From positions 3,002,001 through 3,066,000 of the forward strand of contig NC_070567.1 in assembly GCF_026914185.1 (NCBI RefSeq): a DNA stretch of 64,000 nt, read 5' to 3'. Below are positions 56,286 to 64,000 of the stretch, one piece after another (the stretch's first letter is position 1; each line of letters begins with the position of its first letter). This DNA is from Puccinia triticina. Lineage: Eukaryota; Basidiomycota; Pucciniomycetes; Pucciniales; Pucciniaceae. A program made the translations under genes and the position numbers. The notes under the pieces were generated by a model. It was not told where the DNA came from and did no database searches. It saw only the letters and a program-made list of their open reading frames with translations.

Positions 56286-56569
56286 ACTTTGACTGGCCTA
56301 GACCATCCCGTTGCCTAGACAGCCTTTGCCCAGAAATTACTGCAAAGTGCACCAGGTCAGGACTACTCACAGCTGCTCAAGACTGTCAGCGCCCCCGCCA
56401 ACTGGTCTGATTTCCCTTGCGCTCTACAAACTTGAAACCTCAAAACTTGTTAATCAAAAGACATGGCAATCTCAAGCTTTCTGATCTTGGCCTTGCTTGT
56501 GCCTTTGGAATATCCGTCAATATGTTTGCAAATTAAGTGGTCACTCTTTGGTATTGCGCACCTGATGTT

Positions 56570-57005
56570 CTGCTATGTAGACAGTTGGACCTACATCCAA
56601 GGTTGGGACAACAATCATCAGCTCACTCAAATTCTGAGAGTGCTTGGCAAATCCAATGAAGTTACTTGGAAATGGGTTCAAACCAAATTGGCCGGCTTTC
56701 TTAACCCTTGAATTCATCAATCAAGAATCTTGGACCTTGACTGACTTTTTATTTGCACATATTTTTGTCTCCTGAAGCCTGAGATTCAGCCCCAACTGTT
56801 CCCTTGAGTGGCTAGATTTTTTTTCTGCTCAGGTCAGGCATGCATACCGCAATGAACTTAGCCACAGTTGACCCAAGAATTGATGTTCTAGCTGCCAATT
56901 TGTTAGAGCAACTGCTGAATTTTGATGCGTCTCAACACTTTTCCTGTGAAGATGCCTGTATTTGCAAAGGTTTTCAGTTAGCGCCTGTACAAAACCAAGC
57001 AGAGG
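56570..57005 (+). pseudogene. MAP-kinase-like (CMGC) gene fragment
   Basis: NHQLTQILRVLGKSNEVTW (about 56612-56670) resembles the QL..IL..LG.P.E segment after the activation lobe of MAP kinases, and DPRIDVLAANLLEQLLNFDA followed by SCEDA (about 56870-56960) resembles the C-terminal kinase block (A..LL..LL.FD...R.S.EDAL). The conserved Arg of that block is replaced by His, and intervening sequence separates the parts. I take it as a captured, decayed kinase fragment in Helitron 3. Confidence 0.5.
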
Positions 57006-58100
57006 CTCAACCACGGCAGCAACCTGATAAGTCAAGCATTGCTTCTCAACCATTATCCCTTAAAACAGAGATTCTAATCAACAGAATTTTATTCCTTCAC
57101 TGGATCCAATACAGCAGAAGATTGGTGGGAGCAGCATTTTTGAGTCTGGTAAAGCCTCTGCACTGTTGCGCATCCCAGACATACAATCAGACAATCCAGA
57201 ACACTCATCTTGGCCAAAGTTTGAGGAGCTTTTTCCCCAGACACAAGCTGCTCCTCCTGATTCACCATTGATCCAAGCTGACCAATGTCTTGATAGCCTG
57301 GCGTTCTCGTTAGCTCTTCCCCGCCCAGCACTGGTGGAGGACCGGTTTTGAACGTCAGCTTTGACCTCAACCCTTACGCGCACATCTGCCACCATCTTGG
57401 GCTTCTCATTCTCAGCTGTACATCCACTTATTGTCTCCCTTGAAGTTGAACACCTATCTCAGCGTGCTTGACCAGTTTTTACTCCTGGCAAGCCAGGCGA
57501 GTGCCCAGTTCTTGAAAAAGAAAATCAAGGATGCCATTGAGTTGGCCAATTCCAGCTTCCTGTCTGCCCATTCCCTCCTCAATACAACTAATTGGTGGGA
57601 GGAGCAATTGATGGATGTGAATCTCTCAAAAAAATTCAAATATGCCCCCTCCACACTCATTTATTCCTGTATGCCCAAGCTCAAAATCTCCCCTTCTATC
57701 CGCACCAAGCTGGACCCTCTGAAGTTTCTAGAGTCAATCCAAATCAGCTTGACAGTCCGGGGCAAAGAAGATGTTCCAAGGACAAAATTTTGATGCCTAT
57801 GTTCAAGTTGGGCTTGAGGGGCTGTTCTTTGGTGAGCTGTTTCCACTGATAAAAATTGTTGAAAGCAACTACCAAAGTTGGCTACACTTCGCAGAATCAG
57901 ATCAGGCGGAAGGTCCGGAGGATCAACTGCCTCAAAATTCATGTCAAAGCTTTTTGACCATGCTGAGATTAATTTGAATCATTTCATGACTGTATTTGCC
58001 TTTACTACCTCTTCTCTTCCATCCAAGAATGAGTAGACTATTTGGAAATTAACACCCATGATGATTCCTTGGTTATCAAATCTTCCCTTGTTCTGTTTAA
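57006..58100. other. Possible captured coding DNA, unrecognised
   Basis: One frame (57431-57793, +) is open for 120 codons with a protein-like composition (LNTYLSVLDQFLLLASQA, TNWWEEQLMDVN). I recognise no domain and cannot decide between a captured exon and chance. Confidence 0.25.
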
Positions 58101-58102
58101 AG

Positions 58103-58720
58103 TAAAGATGGCAATTGGTACCCGGGTACCACCTGTTTTTTGGACTCAGATGAACACTAGGTACCGCACCCGGCACCGCCTGGCAGGTGCCAGCAGGTGC
58201 GGGCGGTACTTGAGGGGGGTACCAGCAGTACCCAGGAGTGTGCAGTGAAGCCAATGTGTCTCATCCCAGCCATCCTCATCCTCTTCTCTCCCCCTCTACC
58301 ATGCCCCACCTCCCTTGCTACCGGCGGATCCTCCGCCAGCTCGCAACCACCCGGCTTGCCGGAGGACAACCAGTGCTGCAGGGCGTGCCCGGCAGCAGTC
58401 CAGCTGGCGCTCAGCTTGGCTCGTAAGACTTGTGTCGCTTGCGGGTGGATCCCATGGTTGAGGAGTGGGCTTGTGAGGTGGTGATTGGAAGGGCCCAGAG
58501 GGCAGTGATTGGATATGAGTGAGCAAAGAAGGGGAAAACCCTTGGCTCAAGGCCCCCTAGCTCCCTGTGTATAAGGTAGGTACCGCTAGCGGTACCTGGG
58601 TACCCGCTGGTTTTGGAGACAGAACAGACACCGGACACCGCACCCGGCACCGCCCGGCGGGTGTCTGGCTGGTGCGAGCTGTACCCGCCTGCGGGTTCTG
58701 GGTACCAAATGCCATCTTTA
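58103..58720. mobile_element. 618-bp hAT-like inverted-repeat element
   Basis: TAAAGATGGCAATTGGTACCC on the left, in pattern, mirrors the complement of TAAAGATGGCATTTGGTACCC on the right. Each is followed by CACCCGGCACCGCC-type GC-rich motifs very like those just inside the ends of the 29049 element. No clean 8-bp duplication. The centre (58260-58560) has no recognised gene. Confidence 0.65.
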
Positions 58721-58863
58721 ACTCTACTATAAAGTAAACCACTATCTACTGGATAAAAAACTCCAAAATCCAATCTCCAGCGGGAGACTCTTTCTAACAT
58801 CCAAGGAAATTTAAATTATTTATTCAAAATATGTATAAAACTACATAGCTGCAAAGCAAATGT

Positions 58864-58990
58864 GGAGTGAACAAAGTTTCACTCCAAATATTTATTGGAG
58901 TGAACAAAGTTTCACTCCAAATATTTATTGGAGTGAACTTCTGAACACTCCAATTTAGCCCACGTTTGGAGTGAACATTTGCTCACTCCA
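58864..58990. repeat. 33-bp palindromic tandem repeats
   Basis: GGAGTGAACAAAGTTTCACTCC followed by AAATATTTATT, starts at 58864, 58897 and 58930 (33 bp apart); decayed related units continue to about 59050. Each unit is one hairpin. Confidence 0.85.
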
Positions 58991-59416
58991 ACATTTATTG
59001 GAGTAGACACAAGTTCACTCCTTTTTTGGAGTGCATGTAGTAAATATTTGGAGTGCATAAAGCCTGCCCCATTTGAATAACCAGGGGTAAAAGCGGGTTT
59101 GAATGTACTTTTACCCCTGCTTATTGAAATAAAAAGGGGCAAAACTAGGTGCAAATGCCTTGTTGTGGTTATAAGGAGGCTTTTGCAAGCTCCCATCAAC
59201 AAAACAAAACAAATTACTTTAACTGATAGTGTACCTGTATAAAAAACTTAAAAAAATCAAATGTGTGTTATAGTAAAGAAAAATTCTTTACTGATTGGAG
59301 TGCTATCTGTTATAGTATTGAGCCAAAAACATCTACTTTATATCTTTACTTTACCAATAACCCTAAAGTAAAGGCCCATTGTTGCTGTACCCATTGCTGT
59401 TTCCTCAACAGAATTT

Positions 59417-59745
59417 GATTGGTGTGTGATTTGTCATCCTATTTTACGCACTTACAATAGGGTGACAAATCATAGTCCATCAGGGCATTTACAGATATTC
59501 TTAAATTTTACCCTGATTTACTTGGCAGAAATCCCCCTCTGGTATGAAAATTGCCTGATTTGTCACCCAATTGAACACGCGTACAATAGGGTGACAAATC
59601 AGACAGTTTCCATCCCAGAGGGGGATTTCTGCCGAGTAGATGAGGGTAAAATTGAAGAAAAAATCAGCTGTAACTGCCCTGATGGACTATGATTTGTCAC
59701 CCTATTGTACGCGTGTACAATAGGGTGACAACTCACACACCAATC
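59417..59745. mobile_element. Palindromic MITE with TTTGTCACCCTATTGTAC units
   Basis: The outer arms GATTGGTGTGTGA and its complement enclose three copies of a hairpin GTCACCCTATTGTACGCG/CGTACAATAGGGTGAC, one at each end and one central. The intervening stretches (GTCCATCAGGGCA, CCCCCTCTGG and complements) are also mirrored, so almost the whole 329 bp is one nested palindrome. No certain target duplication. The hairpin also occurs in the 48827 element. Confidence 0.7.
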
Positions 59746-61300
59746 ACACATTTCTCAGAACAGAGGGGTATTTGCAGCTGAGAAATTTATGAACTGTGCC
59801 ACCCTTGTGTACCCAGCCAAAATACAGCTCTCCTGCTCTTGTGCAAATACTCAAAACTTTTGCACTTCTGATATTTTCTTTATCCAAATCTGGGCAGTTG
59901 GGTTTCAGGGGCGATATATAATTGATGAAGGCAGTTCACCCCAATGTAAAAAAAAATTGGATATGCAAGAGCTACCTGATTTTGGAATGTAGAACTTAGG
60001 TAAGAATTGACATGAACTTGACTTCAAGATGAATTCAACAGAGTTGAATGATAGTTCATGTCCAATGGTTAAATATCACTCCAAATTAGATTGGTCTATA
60101 TATTCTTGCCCAGTAATTGAACAATTCACCATCACATTGTAAGGAATTCTGCCCCAGTTCAGACCAAAAACAACCCCAAATTCAGCTGTGGCACTCCCTG
60201 GGGAGAGCCCTCAAAGCTCCCCCGGTGATTATTCTTGGGTTACTTCAAGTGTTACATCTCACTACTCCAATGCAGAGCAGAGCGTAGCTGCCCAAATCAC
60301 CCAACTTCTCCTGGATAATCTCGCTGAGCAGAGGCCTGGGCCCTTTCTCTTCCACCACAAAGCTGCATCTATTTGATGGAGGACCTAGGAAAGGAGATAT
60401 GGGCCCATGAGCTGTGCAGTACGTGGATGGTTGGTCCTCGTGGGGAAAGATCAACGGGCCAGGTGATTGGTGTGGTGTGCGGGATGGTACACGCGGAGTC
60501 GTCTTTCAGTTTGTGGTGCGGCTGCGCGCGGATGACCTCATGATGTTGCAGCCCAGATCACGACGGCGGACCACCTATATTCAAGGCTCAACTGCGCCTT
60601 ATTGTCCCAGTATTCAAGATTCACAACTCTACAGCCGGTGGACCATCAGCAGTCAAGCTTCAATGCGGCCACCCCGCTCTGATCCACCAAGTCTCTTTTC
60701 GCATTCCTCCTCATCCTTGGTTGTTTTGTTTTCTTCCTTTGTGCGTTGGAGAGGTTTTGTATTTGGAGGGTTGTTTTGCCTCTGTTTATTTGTTTTGTCT
60801 TTGTTTGTTATTTCTTTCTGCATGGTGCAGATGATGGGGCGGCACAAGATACCCTCTGAGCCGAATTCCATCCCCAAACCCTCCTGATCCAGCTCCCGAG
60901 TGCTCTTCTCCGCCCCGCTCCCTCCTTTCAGCTCACCCATGTAGCCTATGTACCCCATGGCTCCACTTTTTTTTACCCTTGATTGCGCACTCAGTCCATT
61001 GACTATCTTGCCACGGACCTTGTCCCAAACTTAGCCAAGTCCCTCAATCGGAGACGCGCAAGCGCTGTTGGAAAGCAACCCTCCAAAGGGCACCCTACCT
61101 TGCAAAACAGTAGGCAGCAGAAATCCCATTTGGCTGGGGAAAATTATTTTCAAAATCTTCCCCTCTTTATATCTCAACTCAGGTAAAAGCCATCGAAGAT
61201 CGGAGCAGACAGAGTTGTCCGCCTACATCTGCCCTCCCACCTGCCCCCTCCTTGAGGCATTGATACACCACGGCTCCACTTGTAAAGTGAGTCGCGCGGC
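59746..61300. other. No gene recognised
   Basis: At about 60190-60225 a half-copy of the 48827-element end (CACTCCCTGGGGAGAGC ... CCCCCGGTGA). Open frames at 60414-60887 show no domain. Confidence 0.35.
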
Positions 61301-61319
61301 GGGCGGACCCTCCCGTCAG

Positions 61320-61600
61320 ATTTGGGTCGGGCCGTCCTGGTAGGACGTCGAGCAGCCCTTCGGGTCGGCCCAACCCTGCCCGACCACCCGTCGGCTGTTC
61401 CTCCCGACAGGAAGGGCAGGCCGACCTCGTCCGACCGTGCCGACCCGCGAGGCAGCATGGTCGGCTTGTCTGATAGGTCCGGCCAACCCATCTGCCCGGC
61501 GGGTCAGCATGGTCGGCCGGCCCTCGAGGTTGTCAACAGGTCGGCTGCCCCCAGAAATGAGCCGACCTTCCCAACGAGTCACCGGACTAGTCGACCTGTC
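61320..61600. repeat. GC-rich GGTCGGC hairpin repeats
   Basis: Multiple GTCGGC/GCCGAC motifs in both orientations; CAGCATGGTCGGC recurs at 54-bp distance (about 61456 and 61510). This looks like a decayed member of the hairpin-array type. Confidence 0.55.
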
Positions 61601-61605
61601 CGTCG

Positions 61606-61633
61606 GGAAACTCACTTGAAAAAGTGAGTTTCC
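61606..61633. other. Perfect 12-bp hairpin
   Basis: GGAAACTCACTT, loop GAAA, AAGTGAGTTTCC. It closes the GC-rich repeat stretch on the right. Confidence 0.85.
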
Positions 61634-61644
61634 TGAGACCACCA

Positions 61645-61712
61645 GTACGATCTGCCGAGCGTGCTCGCGGATCGTACATAGAAGAGAAAAAAAAAAAAAA
61701 AAAGAAAAAAAA
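61645..61712. other. Hairpin followed by A-rich tract; possible LINE 3' tail
   Basis: GTACGATCTGCCGAGC pairs with GCTCGCGGATCGTAC, then after three bases a purine tract of about 32 nt, almost all A. A terminal hairpin plus poly(A) could be the 3' end of an older LINE copy just before the next LINE. This is inference. Confidence 0.4.
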
Positions 61713-62417
61713 TTGTTGGACTTCGCAATGTTTGCTCATCATGATAAGTAGAGAGGGCGGTATACAATGTTGACTATGGTGGGTATTAGTGTCGAGATTG
61801 TTGTTAGTGCAGCGGTTGTAAGCGATTGCACTGATGAGCGTGAATTACTCCTATCCACGGTACGGTCGCTGGATTGACCCTCCAAGGAGAAATTTTTGCT
61901 GCTTAGATCTCATCGTGACCCTGGGCCCCGCGGCCGACGTCTGGGTCATCCCAGCTTGAAGCCCAACGTCCGGGTAGGATTTGTGGCCTAGCCGCCGTCA
62001 GGGGCAGCCCGACCTTCCCGACATACACTCCTCCCAACGTCCGCCGTGCAAAGTATTACTGCAGGGGCGGAGAGGGGGTGGCCAACGTCGGGCCGGACGT
62101 CCGCCCGCCGTCCAACTGCACCCGTGGTGTACTCTATTTCCACCTTTGGATCTGAAGAGGGAAATCAGGAATTTGTGAGCGCTCCTAGCACAGGTCCTCG
62201 GGTAGATCCATACCGTGACACATGCCAAAGATGGTCGTATGTACAACATCCCTCCAGCCTGACAGACCAATACAAACGTGCAACCCAATGTGTGTCACTT
62301 TTCTGCCGCGAACCACAAAAAACACCACTTTACGCGTCGACATTTCTCAACACTCCACCCCCTCCCCCTACTCATCAGAAAAGTTCTTTTCCCACTCCCC
62401 TTCCCCCCAGGCAGCCT
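61713..62417 (+). other. LINE 5' untranslated region
   Basis: GC-rich leader before ORF1. The frame of ORF1 is open back to 62046 but has no in-frame ATG before 62418. Confidence 0.45.
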
Positions 62418-63689
62418 ATGCTTCCTGCACATCGCCCCCCCGACCCAATCCGACCGCCCGACGCGCCCATCGCAGGCGATTCGGAGATGATGGACGACAT
62501 CGAGGCCCGCCTTCCACCTCGCCCGCCTACCATGCCCCCCGCGTCCAGACTCCACATCCTCCTGACCAAGATTCTTGGCGAAGACGCGAACCGTGAAGCG
62601 AACGGCGGGGTTTTTCTAGACGCCAAGTTCGTGCAACTTATCCTTGATCTCTCGGCCAACAACGAGAGGATGATTCAGCGTCTGGAGGCCACGGTCGACC
62701 AACTCAACGCCAAGGTCGATGCCAAGGTCGATCCCATAATCGAGCGGATGGCTGAATTCGAGAAAATGTTGAAGGCTGGCCCCAAACCTGTAGCGAGCAC
62801 GGGCAAATCTTTTGCGTCCGTCGCGTCGACGGCCCTCGATGGCTCCATCCACGCGCCGACGACGCGTCCTCCACCCAAACAGGTCATCGCATCTCTGAAG
62901 CCGAAGCGGGTTATCATCCACTCGAACCCGGCTAGCACGGAGGTGAAGAAAATGCCCAGCGGGGCTTTGGTTCAGAAGGCGAACGAGGCCTTGCTTGGCT
63001 TAGATGCTCGTGTCGACGGGGAGCAGGTTGCGATCAGAGGAGCCAGCGTGCTCCCCTCCGGAGACGTTTCCTTCTATACGAAGAACAGGACTCATCAGAA
63101 ATGGTTAATGGACAACAAGCATGCCTGGTCCAAAACCGTACACCCCGATCTTGAGGCGACCCCGAGCACATACTCGGTCATGGCGCATGGAGTCCCCAGG
63201 AGCTTCGACATTGGCAAACCGACGAGTCTAGCGCAATTGGCTTCCGAGAATGGCTTCCAGGCGAGTGATTTGGCTCGTGTCAGGTGGATGGGCTCGAGCG
63301 AGCCGACAGCAAAGAAAGCCGGTTCCATTGTCCTAGCCTTTACCAGCAAAGATCTCGCGTCTAGGATCGAGAAAGCAGGTGTTTTTCTGAATTACGACTT
63401 CCATAGGACGGAGCGTTTCAAGCCGCGCCCCCCGCAATGCTTCAAATGTCTAAGAATGGGTCATTTCGGCAAATGGTGTCGTGAGTCTGCCCGATGCGCC
63501 AAATGTGCAAACAGCCACCCAACAAACGAGTGCCCCGAAGGCATTGGCGGTGTCGAAACCTGCGTTCTCTGCAAGGCTGGTCTCAAGAACAAGACAGAAG
63601 GCATCAACAGCGTCGATCACACACCTTTCAGCATGGCCTGCCCGTACAAGAAGGCCTGGTTCGATAAGAAACCCCTGCCCTCTCAATGA
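62418..63689 (+). CDS. LINE ORF1 (Gag-like, CCHC zinc knuckles)
   Basis: 423 residues from the first in-frame ATG at 62418. The N-terminal part is Pro-rich, followed by a short helical stretch that may form a coiled coil (ANNERMIQRLEATVDQLNAK). Near residue 336 begins a chain of zinc knuckles: CFKCLRMGHFGKWC, CAKCANSHPTNEC and a longer CVLC...H...C. This is the ORF1 layout of fungal non-LTR retrotransposons such as Tad, whose protein packages the element RNA. The frame is open with no stop, so the copy may be young. The stop overlaps the ORF2 start. Confidence 0.85.
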   Translation: MLPAHRPPDPIRPPDAPIAGDSEMMDDIEARLPPRPPTMPPASRLHILLTKILGEDANREANGGVFLDAKFVQLILDLSANNERMIQRLEATVDQLNAKVDAKVDPIIERMAEFEKMLKAGPKPVASTGKSFASVASTALDGSIHAPTTRPPPKQVIASLKPKRVIIHSNPASTEVKKMPSGALVQKANEALLGLDARVDGEQVAIRGASVLPSGDVSFYTKNRTHQKWLMDNKHAWSKTVHPDLEATPSTYSVMAHGVPRSFDIGKPTSLAQLASENGFQASDLARVRWMGSSEPTAKKAGSIVLAFTSKDLASRIEKAGVFLNYDFHRTERFKPRPPQCFKCLRMGHFGKWCRESARCAKCANSHPTNECPEGIGGVETCVLCKAGLKNKTEGINSVDHTPFSMACPYKKAWFDKKPLPSQ

Positions 63690-64000
63690 TAGGTACACCT
63701 CCGGTAACCCTTGACCAGCCCCACCACACACACCAACCACCGTCTCAAACACCTCCGCGTGCTATCCGCCCCGAACTCATCCAAACCGCTGATTTCCGTC
63801 AAGACCTTGAACCGTCGTCCGCTTCCCCCCTCTCCAATCCTGAATCCTCATCCTTTCTGCATCTGAACTGCCACGTCTCCAAGGCTGTAACGCTAAGTGT
63901 TCTCAATTCCTGTCTCTTGTTTGATTTTCTCCTTCTTCAAGAACCGTGGATCAACTCGGTCACCCTCCAACCACCTCAACACTCGGCATGGCGGGCGTTT
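63686..64000 (+). CDS. LINE ORF2, 5' part (AP-type endonuclease start)
   Basis: Begins at ATG 63686, sharing ATGA with the ORF1 stop (TGA 63687-63689), and stays open for 105 codons to the window edge. After a Pro/Ser-rich leader, SSFLHLNCHVSKAVTLSVLN and FDFLLLQEPWINSV match the first motifs of the exonuclease-endonuclease-phosphatase domain (N..... and LQEPW) at the N-terminus of LINE ORF2. The reverse transcriptase lies beyond the window. The 4-base overlap suggests termination-reinitiation, as in other two-ORF LINEs. Confidence 0.85.
   Translation, partial: MIGTPPVTLDQPHHTHQPPSQTPPRAIRPELIQTADFRQDLEPSSASPLSNPESSSFLHLNCHVSKAVTLSVLNSCLLFDFLLLQEPWINSVTLQPPQHSAWRAF

Noticed and set aside
60414..60958. 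Opposing open frames of 157 and 101 codons
   Set aside because: Low-complexity composition, no domain, both strands open together.
62046..62417. Longer LINE ORF1 starting at 62046
   Set aside because: The codon there is GTG; the first in-frame ATG is at 62418, where family-like composition begins.

Overview
The window looks like nuclear DNA of a transposon-rich basidiomycete, most likely a rust fungus (Pucciniales); I cannot name the species. The reasons are short GT-AG introns (about 45-125 bp), fungal housekeeping genes, a small secreted cysteine-rich protein of the rust effector type, and a crowd of DNA transposons, Helitrons, chromodomain Gypsy, Copia and LINE elements. Rust assignment is inference; intron-rich fungal coding and the element types are seen directly. 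Host genes are few. On the left are a three-exon candidate secreted protein (1316-1838, +), a ten-exon THO-complex WD40 gene (THOC3/Tex1, 2434-4200, -) and, diverging from it across 96 bp, COQ5 (4297-5455, +). A complete four-exon ribosomal protein eL39 gene lies at 51168-51576; its exons are too short to show as open frames. An unrecognised eight-exon gene (6417-9368) has a paralogue 39 kb away (45711-48590) with the same exon plan, but the paralogue seems to have lost its last splice acceptor. About 80 percent of the window is mobile DNA. From left to right: a 106-bp MITE with a 9-bp target duplication; an adenylate cyclase gene fragment split by a 46-bp hairpin repeat array; a dead Helitron helicase interrupted by a truncated Copia element; CACTA-like MITEs; a protein O-mannosyltransferase fragment; two 3.6-kb inverted-repeat elements filled with hairpin arrays (21053-24634 and 24877-28530, the second with a 3-bp target duplication); an 863-bp hAT-type element with an 8-bp target duplication and a 47-bp hairpin array (29049-29911); a three-level nest of Helitron (32607-45146), Gypsy/chromovirus (35074-44499, 5-bp target duplication) and Helitron (39493-42487); a 1.1-kb CACTA-like element (48827-49925); a hAT element with transposase and perfect 8-bp duplication (53097-56285); a kinase fragment; more palindromic elements; and a LINE running off the right edge with ORF1 and the start of ORF2 overlapping by ATGA. 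The most unusual theme is a set of tandem arrays with unrelated sequences but the same design: units of mostly 44-47 bp, each built from two short palindromes, sitting inside different families of non-autonomous inverted-repeat transposons and once inside an adenylate cyclase fragment. I know of no named class that covers this.
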